Shown one piece after another: positions 8,406 through 18,084 of a DNA stretch of 64,000 nt (position 1 is the first letter of the stretch; each line of letters opens with the position of its first letter). Location: assembly GCF_004328705.1 (NCBI RefSeq), contig NZ_CP035319.1, positions 3,410,001 to 3,474,000 on the forward strand, written 5' to 3'. The notes beneath the pieces are model-generated. The model was given only the letters and a program-made list of their open reading frames with translations, was not told where the DNA came from and searched no databases. The position numbers and the translations under genes were made by a program. This DNA is from Rhodococcus sp. ABRD24 (GTDB taxonomy: Bacteria; Actinomycetota; Actinomycetes; Mycobacteriales; Mycobacteriaceae).

Positions 8406-8422
8406 GCGTCGGTGGGATCGAA

Positions 8423-9550
8423 TCAGGCAGGCAGACCCGCGAGCGACTCCATCCGGGTGAGGTACTCCTCCGGCTGACCGAACAGCTGCGAGCTGCCGTG
8501 AGCGCGCTTGAAGAACAGGTGCGCGTCGTGCTCCCACGTGATCGCGATGCCGCCGTGTAGCTGGATCGAATCGCCGGTCACAGCGTTGAACGCCTCCGAG
8601 CAGTAGACCTTGGCGACAGCAGCGTCCGCGGACGCCGACGGCAGACCCTCCGACAGTGCGTAGACCGCCGCGTACGAGGCGGAACGGGCCACCTCGACCA
8701 GTGCGAACAGGTCTGCCATGCGGTGCTTGAGCGCCTGGAAGCTGCCGATCGCACGACCGAACTGGACGCGATCCTTGCTGTAGTCCACCGTCATCTGCAG
8801 GCAGCGCGCGGAGGCGCCGACCTGCTCCGCGGACAGGGCCACCAGGGCGATGTCGCGGACCCGGTTCAGTGCGGCGGTCGCATCATCGGCGGTGAGCCGG
8901 ACGGCATTCGCGGATGTGAAATCCACCAACGACATCGGACGGGTGAGGTCCATCGTCGGCAGCGCACGACGGGCGACGCCGTCGGCTGACGGGTCCACCT
9001 CGAACAGCGCGATGATCCCGTCGACTGCTGCGGCGACGATCAGCACATCGGCGTGCGCACCGTCGAGCACGTAGTGCGCGGAGCCCGAGACGGTGTAGCC
9101 GTCGGCATCGTTGCCGATCGCGGTGCACGCGACATCGTCACTGCGCCAGTGTCCCTCGGGGCCCACCCAGCACAGGGCAGCGATGGACGCACCCTCGGCG
9201 ATGCCGGGCAGCAGGCGCTCGCACGCCTCCGCGTTGCCGGTCGCCAGGATCGCCTGCGCGGCCAGGACCGCGGAACCGAACATCGGCGACGGCGTCAGCG
9301 CGGCGCCGAGCTCCTCGAGCACCAGGTGCTGCTCGACGAAGGTGGCACCGAAGCCGCCGAACTCCTCCGGGATCGCGAGCGCCGCGACACCGACCTGCTG
9401 GCACAGCACGTCCCACAGGCCGCGGTCGAACGCCTCGCCCGACTCGAGCGTCTTGCGCAGCGCGGCCGGATCGGCGCGCTTGGCCAGCAGCGCCGCAACG
9501 GTCTTGCGTAGCTCGAGCTGCTCCTCCGAGAACACTCCGACCCCGCTCAC
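8423..9550 (-). CDS. ipdE2: Acyl-CoA dehydrogenase FadE33 (IpdE2, HIP pathway)
   Basis: A 375-residue acyl-CoA dehydrogenase, last of the fadD3 operon. The N-terminal helical domain has IPEEFGGFGATFVEQHLVLEE (first 20 residues) near 63-83; the C-terminal part has RVQFGRAIGSFQALKHRMAD near 258 and QLHGGIAITWEHDAHLFFKR near 335. Position and type match M. tuberculosis FadE33, now IpdE2, the beta subunit that with IpdE1 (FadE30, here at 14184) forms an alpha2beta2 enzyme dehydrogenating 5OH-HIP-CoA. The GTG at 9550 overlaps the upstream stop (GTGA), which fixes the start although the frame stays open further upstream. Orthology rests on operon order and recalled family features. Confidence 0.85.
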   Translation of the reverse strand: MSGVGVFSEEQLELRKTVAALLAKRADPAALRKTLESGEAFDRGLWDVLCQQVGVAALAIPEEFGGFGATFVEQHLVLEELGAALTPSPMFGSAVLAAQAILATGNAEACERLLPGIAEGASIAALCWVGPEGHWRSDDVACTAIGNDADGYTVSGSAHYVLDGAHADVLIVAAAVDGIIALFEVDPSADGVARRALPTMDLTRPMSLVDFTSANAVRLTADDATAALNRVRDIALVALSAEQVGASARCLQMTVDYSKDRVQFGRAIGSFQALKHRMADLFALVEVARSASYAAVYALSEGLPSASADAAVAKVYCSEAFNAVTGDSIQLHGGIAITWEHDAHLFFKRAHGSSQLFGQPEEYLTRMESLAGLPA

Positions 9551-10533
9551 AGCGCGCTCGCAATCCGTGCGCGATGTGCGGAGGCGGTGCCCCACGCGGA
9601 TTGCAGTGCCCGCGTCTTGGTCAGCCACAGGGACAGATCGCACTCGAGGGTGTAACCGATGGCGCCGTGTACCTGCAGCGCCTTGCGCGAGGCCACGTAG
9701 GCGGCGTTCGCGGCGGCGACCTTCGCTGCCGAGACGTCGCGAGCGATGGTGTCGGATCCCTCGGCGATGGAGATCGCCGCGCCGTAGACGAGCGGCTTCG
9801 CCATCTCGACGGCAACCAGGGCGTCCGACAGGTGGTGCTTGACGGCCTGGAAGCTGCCGATGACGCGGCCGAACTGCGAACGGTTCTTGGCGTATTCGGT
9901 GGCGGTCTCGATCATCGCGTGGCCGGCGCCGATCAGCTGCGCCGACGCGGCGAGGACCGCGAGGTCGTACGCCTTGTCCGCGGCGGCGACGACGTCCGCA
10001 CCCTGCGCGAGCGTTTCGACCGACTCGACCTCGAACAGGCGTCGGGCCGGGTCCACCGACTCGAGCTGCGTGGTGGCACGAACCAGCTCGAGGGTGTCGC
10101 CCGAAACCCGCAGCACCGATTCCGCGACGTCGGCGTCGAGGGCGCGCGGCGTGGACGGCTCGAGCACCAGCGATGCGAGGGTGCCCTCGGCGATGCCGGG
10201 CAGGAAGCGCTTGGCCAGCTCCTGGTCGTCCAGCGCCGACAACAGAGCCGGGACGGCGGCGGCCGTCTCGAGGATCGGGCCGGGGACCGCGGCGCGGCCC
10301 AGTTCGATGAACGCGACGGCCAGGTCGGCCGGATGCGCGCCGATGCCGTCGAGGTCCTCGGGCACGGCGAGCGCGGTCACGCCGGTCTCGGCGAGCTGCT
10401 GCAGCAGGGCAAGGCCCGGCGCGGTGTCGTTCTCGCCCCACGACCGGACGACGGCCGGGGTGTCGGCGCTGGCGAGCAGGTTGCGGAGGCTGTCCGCGAA
10501 ATCGCGCTGCTCGGTGGACAGGGAGAATTTCAT
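9547..10533 (-). CDS. fadE32: Acyl-CoA dehydrogenase FadE32-like (HIP pathway)
   Basis: At 328 residues this is shorter than a classic 380-400-residue acyl-CoA dehydrogenase, as are several steroid-specific FadE subunits. It starts MKFSLSTEQRDFADSLRNLL, contains KNRSQFGRVIGSFQAVKHHLSD near 225 and ends in the helix bundle with QVHGAIGYTLECDLSLW near 290. In M. tuberculosis the order is fadD3-fadE31-fadE32-fadE33 and FadE32 is assigned to late HIP degradation after ring opening. Its start overlaps the stop of fadE31 by ATGA and its end overlaps fadE33 by GTGA, indicating tight coupling and probably a heteromeric partner encoded alongside. The exact acyl substrate is inferred. Confidence 0.82.
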   Translation of the reverse strand: MKFSLSTEQRDFADSLRNLLASADTPAVVRSWGENDTAPGLALLQQLAETGVTALAVPEDLDGIGAHPADLAVAFIELGRAAVPGPILETAAAVPALLSALDDQELAKRFLPGIAEGTLASLVLEPSTPRALDADVAESVLRVSGDTLELVRATTQLESVDPARRLFEVESVETLAQGADVVAAADKAYDLAVLAASAQLIGAGHAMIETATEYAKNRSQFGRVIGSFQAVKHHLSDALVAVEMAKPLVYGAAISIAEGSDTIARDVSAAKVAAANAAYVASRKALQVHGAIGYTLECDLSLWLTKTRALQSAWGTASAHRARIASAL

Positions 10534-11669
10534 CGATCCGCCTTCGGGAGTCCGAGCAGACGCTCGGCAACGATGTTGCGCTGAATTTCGTTGGTGCCGG
10601 CGTAGATCGGGCCGGAGAGCGAGAACAGGTAGCCGTCCTGCCATTTGCCGGCGAGCTCGCCGTCGGCGCCCATCAGGTCGAGGGCCGTCTCGTGGATGCG
10701 GACGTCGAGTTCGGACCAGAAGATCTTGTTGATCGAGCCCTCCACGCCGAGGGGCACGCCCTCGAGCATGCGGGTGACGGTGCCCCACGTGTGCAGGCGG
10801 TACGCCTCGGCGCCGATCCACGCGTCCACGACGCGGTCGCGTGCGGCGGTGTCGGTGTCGTCGGTGTTCGCCTTCCACACCTCGACCAGACGGTCGACCG
10901 CCGAGGTGAAGCGACCCGGGCTGCGCAGCGACAGGCCGCGCTCGTTGGAAGCGGTGCTCATCGCGACGCGCCACCCGTTGTCGACCTCACCGACGACGTC
11001 GGCGTCCGGGACGAAGACGTCCTCGAAGAAGATCTCCGCGAAGCCGGGTTCGCCGTCCAGCTGCGGGATGGCGCGGACGGTCACGCCGTTCTGGTTCAGC
11101 GGGAACATGAAGTACGTCAGGCCCTTGTGGCGCTGGGCCTCCGGGTCGGTGCGGAACATGCCGAAACCCCAGTCCGCGTACACGGCACGCGAGCTCCACG
11201 TCTTCTGGCCGTTGAGGATCCAGCCGCCCTCGGTGCGGCGGGCCGTCGAGCGGATGCCCGCGAGGTCGCTGCCGGCCTCCGGCTCGGACCATGCCTGCGC
11301 CCAGATGTCGTCGGCGCGGGACATGCGCGGCATGATGCGCGCGAGCTGCTCCTCGGTCCCGTGCTCGAACAGCGTCGGTGCGAAGAGGAAGATGCCGTTC
11401 TGGCTGACTCGTCCAGGGGCGCCCGCCTTGTAGTACTCCTCCTCAAAGAGCACCCACTCGATCATCGACGCGTCCCGGCCACCGAACTCCGTCGGCCACG
11501 AGACGGTCGACAGGCGGGCGTCGGCGAGCTTGTGCTCCCACTCCCGGTGGGCCTCGAAGCCCTCCGCGGTATCCATCGACGGCAGCGGCTGTGCCGGGAC
11601 GTTGGCCGCGAGCCACTCACGCACTTCCAGCTGGAAGGCGCGGGCCTTCTCGTCCAGTTCGAGATCCAC
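10530..11669 (-). CDS. fadE31: Acyl-CoA dehydrogenase FadE31-like (HIP pathway)
   Basis: A full-length acyl-CoA dehydrogenase of 379 residues. Family blocks are clear: WPTEFGGRDASMIEWVLFEEE (partial) near 58, the flavin/substrate segment AQAWSEPEAGSDLAGIRSTA near 122, NGQKTWSSRAVYADW near 150, and the C-terminal GPIYAGTNEIQRNIVAERLLGL (first 20 residues) near 352. The GTG at 11669 shares one base with the crotonase stop (TAGTG), so the genes are coupled. Synteny with fadD3-fadE31-fadE32-fadE33 of M. tuberculosis supports the name. It is likely a flavoprotein subunit of the HIP beta-oxidation machinery, perhaps pairing with FadE32 or FadE33; pairing cannot be decided here. Confidence 0.85.
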   Translation of the reverse strand: MDLELDEKARAFQLEVREWLAANVPAQPLPSMDTAEGFEAHREWEHKLADARLSTVSWPTEFGGRDASMIEWVLFEEEYYKAGAPGRVSQNGIFLFAPTLFEHGTEEQLARIMPRMSRADDIWAQAWSEPEAGSDLAGIRSTARRTEGGWILNGQKTWSSRAVYADWGFGMFRTDPEAQRHKGLTYFMFPLNQNGVTVRAIPQLDGEPGFAEIFFEDVFVPDADVVGEVDNGWRVAMSTASNERGLSLRSPGRFTSAVDRLVEVWKANTDDTDTAARDRVVDAWIGAEAYRLHTWGTVTRMLEGVPLGVEGSINKIFWSELDVRIHETALDLMGADGELAGKWQDGYLFSLSGPIYAGTNEIQRNIVAERLLGLPKADR

Positions 11670-12532
11670 TATTTCGCCTTCGCTTTCATACTGTTGACGT
11701 CCATTCCACCCAGCGAGTCCCTGCCCACCTCGGCATTGTGTGCGTGGGCAAAGTGGTGCAGACCGAACACCGAATCCATTCCGGCGCGCTGACCCATCAG
11801 GTCCTCGCACTGGTTGACGGCCTTCTTGGTCAGTGCCAAACCGAACTGCGGCATCTCCGCGACCCGGGCGGCCAGCGCGAGGGTCTCGGCCCCCAGGTCG
11901 GCGCGCGGAACCACCCGATTGACCATGCCCACCTCGTACGCGCGCTGCGCGGAGAAGCGATCGCCCGTGAAGAGGATCTCCTTCGCGAACCGCGATCCCA
12001 GCACCCACGGGTGTGCGAAGTACTCGACACCCGGAACGCCCATGCGCACAACGGGATCCGAGAAGTACGCATCTTCCGAGGCGACGATCAGGTCGCAGCA
12101 CCACGCGAGCATGAGGCCACCGGCGATGCAGGCGCCGTGGATCTGCGCGATCATCGGCTTCGGGATCTCGCGCCACCGGCGGCACATCCCCAGGTACACC
12201 TCGGTCTCGCGCGCGAAGCGCTGATCGCCACCGGCCTTGCCGAGATGGTCCCACCAGATGGCGGCCTTGTTCTCGTAGTGGACGTGGTGGTCGCGGCCTG
12301 GCGTACCGATGTCGTGGCCGGCGCTGAAGTGCTCGCCGTTGCCGGCCAGCACGATCACCTTCACGTCATCGTCCTCGACCGCACGCTCGAAGGCGGCGTC
12401 GAGCGCGTACGTCATGACCGAGTTCTGCGCGTTGCGGAATTCGGGGCGGTTCAGTGTCACGAACGCGACTCGGTCGCGAACCTCGTAGGTGACGACTTCC
12501 CCCTCGTCGGGAACGCCGTGGGGGTCGGTCAT
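11669..12532 (-). CDS. Crotonase-fold protein lacking the hydratase glutamates
   Basis: The 287-residue protein has the crotonase fold: VTLNRPEFRNAQN near 23, oxyanion-hole segments HFSAGHDIG near 68 and HGACIAGGLMLAWCCDLIVA near 133, then FSDPVVRMGVPGVEYF. The two glutamates that hydrate enoyl-CoA in canonical enzymes (E144 and E164 of rat ECH) correspond here to the M of GGLML and a V of DPVVRMG, so ordinary hydration looks unlikely. The gene lies between fadD3 and fadE31, overlapping fadD3 by ATGA, so it belongs to the KstR2-controlled HIP operon. M. tuberculosis has fadE31 directly after fadD3, so this is an extra gene. A hydrolase, isomerase or lyase role on a HIP-derived CoA ester is inference. 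Confidence 0.85.
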   Translation of the reverse strand: MTDPHGVPDEGEVVTYEVRDRVAFVTLNRPEFRNAQNSVMTYALDAAFERAVEDDDVKVIVLAGNGEHFSAGHDIGTPGRDHHVHYENKAAIWWDHLGKAGGDQRFARETEVYLGMCRRWREIPKPMIAQIHGACIAGGLMLAWCCDLIVASEDAYFSDPVVRMGVPGVEYFAHPWVLGSRFAKEILFTGDRFSAQRAYEVGMVNRVVPRADLGAETLALAARVAEMPQFGLALTKKAVNQCEDLMGQRAGMDSVFGLHHFAHAHNAEVGRDSLGGMDVNSMKAKAK

Positions 12533-14118
12533 GCCTTGCCCTCCCGCAGATCGTTCTTGAGCACCTTGCCCGACGGGTTGCGCGGTAGGGAACCGACGAT
12601 CTTGACCTCGCGCGGAATCTTGAAGTTCGCCAGGCGTTCCTTGCAGAACGCGATGATCTCGTCCTCGGTCACGGCCGCGCCGGCCTTCGGTACGACGTAC
12701 GCGCGACCGACCTCGCCCATCCGCTCGTCGGGGATGCCGATCACGGCCGACTCCGCGATCGAATCCAAACGGGCGAGTGCGTTCTCGATCTCGGCGGGGT
12801 ACACATTGAAGCCGCCCGAAATGTACATGTCCTTGAGCCGGTCGGTGATGTCGAGGTAGCCGCGCTCGTCGAGGACTCCGACGTCGCCGGTGTGCAGCCA
12901 GCCGTCCGGGTCGATCGTGTTGGCGGTGGCCTCGGGATCATCGAGGTATCCGAGCATGACGTTCTCGCCGCGGACCAGGATCTCGCCCTGCTCGCCGATC
13001 TTGACCTCCATGCCGGGGATGGCCCGGCCGGACGAGGTCGAGACGGTGACCGGGTCGTCGTCCGTGCGGCACATCGTCACCACGACCGCCTCGGTCTGGC
13101 CGTACGCGGTGAGGACCGCGTCGTAACCGAGCTCGGACTGCATGCGCTCGACCAGCGCGACCGGAACCGCTGCCGCGCCGGTGATCGCGACGCGCAGGCT
13201 CGACAGGTCGTAGTCGTCGCGGGTCGGGAAGTCGAGGATCGTCTGGTGGATGGTCGGGGCACCCGGCAGCACGCTGATCTTCTCGTTCGCGATCGTCGCC
13301 ATGATCGTGGGGACGTCGAAAACAGCGGCCGGCACGATCGTGGCGCCCCGCAGGATGCACACCATGATTCCGGCCTTGTAGCCGAAGGTGTGGAAGAACG
13401 GGTTGATCACCAGATATCGGTCGCTAGCGACGACCTCCGCGCAGTCGGCCCATGCGTCGGCGATGCCGACGGTCTGCCGGTGAGCGCTCATGACGCCCTT
13501 GCTCTTTCCGGTGGTGCCGGATGTGAAGAGGATGTCTGCGACGTCGTCGGGGGAGACGGCGCGGGCACGCGTGTCGGCCTCCTCGACGGTGACCGACTCG
13601 GCGGCGACGGCGAGCTGATCCCACTCGAGGATCTCGCCGCCGGGCAGTGTCGTGGTCGGCGTACCGGACGCGGGGTCGTCCGACGGGGTGCGCAGCACGA
13701 GGCTGAGCATCGGGATGCCCTCGGGGCCAGCGGCCTTCAGGACGGCCGCGAGGCGATCGCTCCCGAGGAAGCGGTCAGGGGCGACCAGGACCTTCGCCTT
13801 GGTGCGCTCGAGGAGGTCGAGGGCCTCATGACCGGTGTAGCGGGTGCTGATCGGCACCAGGATGGCGCCTACGTACTGAGCGGCGAGGAAGGCCTCGACC
13901 CAGTGATGGGTGTTCGGCGCCCAGACCGCAACGCGGTCGCCAGCCTCCACGCCCTTGGCAATCAAAGCCCTTGCCGCAGTGCGTACACGCTCGAGCAGTT
14001 CGGTGTAAGTGGTCCGGTCGGAACCGTCCGCAACAGCCTCGTTCGATCCGAATTGTTCAACGGCGCGCCACAGCGCGGCCGGAGTCGTCCGGGGCTCGGT
14101 GGTCACTTTCGTGCTCAC
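12529..14118 (-). CDS. fadD3: HIP-CoA synthetase FadD3
   Basis: A 529-residue ANL-family acyl-CoA synthetase, first gene of the leftward HIP operon. Visible motifs: the P-loop FTSGTTGKSKG near residue 198, YGQTEA near 345, the hinge region GWLHTGDVGVLDERGYLDITDRLKD (20 of these near 407-426), and the C-terminal catalytic lysine in NPSGKVLKNDLREG. FadD3 activates 3aalpha-H-4alpha(3'-propanoate)-7abeta-methylhexahydro-1,5-indanedione (HIP) with ATP and CoA, starting degradation of rings C and D; HIP-CoA is also the KstR2 effector. It starts at a GTG behind AGGAGAG. A consensus KstR2 box lies 36 bp upstream, shared with fadE30. Neighbours and regulator make the assignment strong. Confidence 0.92.
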   Translation of the reverse strand: MSTKVTTEPRTTPAALWRAVEQFGSNEAVADGSDRTTYTELLERVRTAARALIAKGVEAGDRVAVWAPNTHHWVEAFLAAQYVGAILVPISTRYTGHEALDLLERTKAKVLVAPDRFLGSDRLAAVLKAAGPEGIPMLSLVLRTPSDDPASGTPTTTLPGGEILEWDQLAVAAESVTVEEADTRARAVSPDDVADILFTSGTTGKSKGVMSAHRQTVGIADAWADCAEVVASDRYLVINPFFHTFGYKAGIMVCILRGATIVPAAVFDVPTIMATIANEKISVLPGAPTIHQTILDFPTRDDYDLSSLRVAITGAAAVPVALVERMQSELGYDAVLTAYGQTEAVVVTMCRTDDDPVTVSTSSGRAIPGMEVKIGEQGEILVRGENVMLGYLDDPEATANTIDPDGWLHTGDVGVLDERGYLDITDRLKDMYISGGFNVYPAEIENALARLDSIAESAVIGIPDERMGEVGRAYVVPKAGAAVTEDEIIAFCKERLANFKIPREVKIVGSLPRNPSGKVLKNDLREGKA

Positions 14119-14153
14119 AATCTCTCCTAAGGCGAGGCGGAACCTCTATACAA

Positions 14154-14167
14154 AGCAAGTGCTTGGT
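14154..14167. promoter_or_regulatory. KstR2 operator between fadD3 and fadE30
   Basis: AGCAAGTGCTTGGT fits the KstR2 consensus AnCAAGnnCTTGnT at every fixed position. It lies 36 bp from the fadD3 start and 17 bp from the fadE30 start, so one bound dimer pair could repress both operons. The repressor gene is in the rightward operon. Confidence 0.88.
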
Positions 14168-14183
14168 AGGGTACCGTATCGCT

Positions 14184-15391
<1,208 letters not shown>

Positions 15392-15395
<4 letters not shown>

Positions 15396-16201
15396 CCGCC
15401 ACCATCAAGTCCCCGCTCTCCGCCGCACCCGAGGAGATCGAGGGTCACAACCTGCTCGGGGGCAAGAAGGTCGTCGTGACCGCCGCCGCCGGTACCGGCA
15501 TCGGCTTCGCGACCGCGCGCCGCGCGCTGCTCGAGGGCGCCGACGTCCTGGTCTCCGACTTCCACGAGCGTCGCCTCGGTGAGACCGTCGAGAAGCTGTC
15601 TGCCGAGTTCGGCGGCCAGCAGGTCGAGTCTCTCGTGTGTGACGTCTCGAGCACCGAGCAGGTCGACGCGCTCATCACCGGTGCGGCCGAGAGGCTGGGC
15701 CGTATCGACGTTCTCGTCAACAACGCCGGCCTGGGCGGCGAGACCCCCGTCGTCGACATGACCGATGAGCAGTGGGATCGCGTCCTCGACATCACGCTCA
15801 CGAGTACCTTCCGCGCCACCCGCGCGGCGCTGCGCTACTTCAAGTCCGTCGACCACAACGGTGTTCTGGTGAACAACGCGTCGGTACTCGGCTGGCGTGC
15901 GCAGCACTCGCAGGCCCACTACGCGGCTGCCAAGGCCGGTGTCATGGCGCTCACCCGCTGCTCCGCGATCGAGGCGGCCGAGTACGGCGTCCGCATCAAC
16001 GCCGTCGCACCGTCCATCGCGCGCCATGCATTCCTGGCGAAGGTCACCAGCGAGGAGCTGCTGGATCAGCTGGCTTCGTCCGAGGCGTTCGGCCGTGCCG
16101 CCGAGGTGTGGGAGATCGCCGCGACCATTGCGATGCTCGCGAGCGACTACACCACCTACCTCACCGGTGAGATCGTCTCGATCTCGAGCCAGCGCGCGTA
16201 A
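15392..16201 (+). CDS. ipdF: SDR family dehydrogenase IpdF (HIP pathway)
   Basis: A 269-residue short-chain dehydrogenase. The cofactor loop is slightly unusual (TAAAGTGIGFA near residues 30-40); NNAG is near 110, the catalytic Ser in NNASVLGW near 162, and Tyr/Lys in YAAAKAG near 177. It is the expected neighbour of fadE30 and kstR2: M. tuberculosis has Rv3559c (IpdF) directly beside fadE30. IpdF acts on the 5-hydroxyl group of HIP-derived CoA thioesters during removal of rings C and D; I rely on recalled literature for this step. The GTG at 15392 overlaps the fadE30 stop. Length and motifs are complete. Confidence 0.87.
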
Positions 16202-16258
16202 CTGACGCCCGTGACCGTTGTGGGAGAGTGCAAACTGGGTGAAACTCGCCGATACCCT

Positions 16259-16272
16259 AGCAATCGCTTGGT
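16259..16272. promoter_or_regulatory. KstR2 operator before kstR2
   Basis: AGCAATCGCTTGGT differs from AnCAAGnnCTTGnT by one base (T for G at the sixth position). It lies 16 bp before the kstR2 start, indicating autoregulation and a promoter internal to the fadE30-ipdF-kstR2-fadA6 run. The same 14-mer occurs on the minus strand before echA20. Confidence 0.8.
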
Positions 16273-16288
16273 TGGTAGGATGTCCGGC

Positions 16289-16912
16289 ATGACTCCACCC
16301 CGAGACGCCGACGAGTCTTCGAGCAAGTCCGGCCGTCGCGCCGAGCTCCTGGAACTCGCCGCGGGCCTGTTTGCCGAACGCGGTCTGCGGGCCACCACGG
16401 TGCGCGACATCGCCGACGCGGCGGGCATCCTCTCCGGCAGCCTCTACCACCACTTCGACTCCAAGGAGTCGATGGTCGACGAGATCCTGCGCGGCTTCCA
16501 GGACGACCTGTTCGGCCGCTACCGCGAGATCGTCGCCGCCGGCGTGGGCTCGCGCGAAACCTTCGAGGCGCTCGTGATCGCGTCGTTCGAGGCGATCGAC
16601 GCCTCGCACAGCGCGGTCGCGATCTACCAGGACGAGGTCAAGCACCTCGCGTCCAACGAGCGGTTCGCGTACCTCGCCGAGCGTAACCAGGAGTTCCGCG
16701 ACCTGTGGGTCGGGGTGCTCGAGGCCGGTGTCGCCGACGGCAGCTTCCGTCAGGACCTCGACATCGAGCTTGTCTTCCGTTTCATGCGCGACACGGTGTG
16801 GGTTGCCGTGCGCTGGTACCGGCCCGGTGGATCGATGACCGCCGAGGCCGTTGCCAAGCAGTACCTCTCCATCGTTCTCGACGGGCTTGCCAGCCCCGAC
16901 TCCCGCAAATAA
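16289..16912 (+). CDS. kstR2: TetR-family repressor KstR2
   Basis: The 207-residue protein (ATG 16289 preferred for its spacing from AGGA; ATG 16280 would add three residues) strongly resembles KstR2 (Rv3557c). The HTH is identical in blocks such as LFAERGLRATTVRDIAD and AGILSGSLYHHF. Shared ligand-domain blocks include IYQDE, the RF-Y and RN turns, and VRWYRPGG near the C-terminus. KstR2 represses the HIP regulon and is released by HIP-CoA, the FadD3 product. Its operators are found here at 14154, 16259 and 27787, all next to HIP genes, so regulator and regulon lie together. It is separated from ipdF by about 88 bp and followed 20 bp later by fadA6. Confidence 0.95.
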   Translation: MTPPRDADESSSKSGRRAELLELAAGLFAERGLRATTVRDIADAAGILSGSLYHHFDSKESMVDEILRGFQDDLFGRYREIVAAGVGSRETFEALVIASFEAIDASHSAVAIYQDEVKHLASNERFAYLAERNQEFRDLWVGVLEAGVADGSFRQDLDIELVFRFMRDTVWVAVRWYRPGGSMTAEAVAKQYLSIVLDGLASPDSRK

Positions 16913-16932
16913 CCCGAATCCAGGAGCTGTTC

Positions 16933-18084
16933 ATGCCCGAGGTCTACATCGTCGACGCCGTCCGCACCCCGATCGGCAAGAAGAACGGTGGTCTGGCCCC
17001 CGTTCATCCGATCGACCTGGGCGCGCACATCATCAAGGCGCTCGTCGAGCGCACCGGCATCGACCCATCGAACGTCGACGACGTCATCTTCGGTTGTGTC
17101 GACGCGATCGGTGGACAGGCTGGCAACATCGCCCGCCTGTCGTGGCTGGCCGCGGGTCTGCCACAGCACGTACCCGGAGTGACGGTCGACCGTCAGTGCG
17201 GCTCCAGCCAGCAGGCCATCCAGTTCGGCGCGCAGGCGATCCTGGCCGGCACCGCCGACCTGATCGTCGCCGGCGGCGTCCAGAACATGAGCCAGATTCC
17301 GATCTCGGCCGCCATGATCGTCGGCGAGCAGTACGGCTTCAGCACCCCGACCGCCGAGTCCACGGGCTGGACCGAGCGCTACGGCGACGAGGAGGTGTCG
17401 CAGTTCCGCGGCGCCGAGATGATCGCCGACAAGTGGGACATCAGCCGCGAGGAGCTCGAGAAGTGGGCTCTGCAGAGCCACGAGCGTGCCAAGGCCGCGA
17501 TCGTCGAGGGCCGCTTCGACGGCGAGATCGTCCCCTTCGGAGACGTCACCACCGACGAGGGTCCGCGCGAGACCAGCCTCGAGAAGATGGCGAGCCTCAA
17601 GGTTCTCGTCGAGGGTGGCCGCCTGACCGCCGCCGTCGCCAGCCAGATCTCCGACGGAGCCAGCGCGCTGCTGCTCGCGTCGGAGGAGGCCGTGCAGAAG
17701 TACAACCTGAAGCCCCGTGCCCGCATCCACCACATGAGCGCCCGCGGCGACGACCCGATCTTCATGCTGAGCGCGCCGATCCCGGCCACCCAGCACGCGC
17801 TGGCGAAGACCGGCCTGACCCTCGACGACATCGACCTGATCGAGATCAACGAGGCCTTCGCACCCGTCGTCCTCGCCTGGATCAAGGAGCTGGGCGCCGA
17901 CCCGGCCAAGGTCAACGTCAACGGTGGGGCAATCGCGCTCGGCCACCCGCTCGGTGCCACCGGCACCAAGCTGATGGCGACGCTGCTCAACGAGCTCGAG
18001 CGCACGAACGGCCGTTACGGACTGCTCACCATTTGTGAGGGTGGCGGCACCGCGAACGTCACGATCATCGAGCGAGTCCAGTAG
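16933..18084 (+). CDS. fadA6: Thiolase FadA6 (HIP pathway)
   Basis: A 383-residue type-II thiolase with complete catalytic apparatus: nucleophilic Cys in [10 protein letters not shown] near residue 91, NEAFAP near 310, His in [14 protein letters not shown] near 345, and the second Cys in CEGGGTAN near 372. FadA6 (Rv3556c) sits beside kstR2 in M. tuberculosis too and is assigned to the terminal thiolytic steps after rings C and D are opened, yielding acetyl-CoA and smaller thioesters. It starts 20 bp after kstR2 behind CAGGAG and is the last gene of the rightward operon; the convergent symporter stop codon begins at the very next base. Confidence 0.9.
   Translation: MPEVYIVDAVRTPIGKKNGGLAPVHPIDLGAHIIKALVERTGIDPSNVDDVIFGCVDAIGGQAGNIARLSWLAAGLPQHVPGVTVDRQCGSSQQAIQFGAQAILAGTADLIVAGGVQNMSQIPISAAMIVGEQYGFSTPTAESTGWTERYGDEEVSQFRGAEMIADKWDISREELEKWALQSHERAKAAIVEGRFDGEIVPFGDVTTDEGPRETSLEKMASLKVLVEGGRLTAAVASQISDGASALLLASEEAVQKYNLKPRARIHHMSARGDDPIFMLSAPIPATQHALAKTGLTLDDIDLIEINEAFAPVVLAWIKELGADPAKVNVNGGAIALGHPLGATGTKLMATLLNELERTNGRYGLLTICEGGGTANVTIIERVQ

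Noticed and set aside
8423..10570. A single long reading frame suggesting a fused 715-residue protein
   Set aside because: The first half lacks family sequence; GTGA overlap at 9547-9550 and acyl-CoA dehydrogenase similarity place two separate genes (fadE33 and fadE32) here.
12892..14130. Plus-strand open frame (412 codons) opposite fadD3
   Set aside because: fadD3 carries all ANL motifs; the antisense frame has no recognisable domain.
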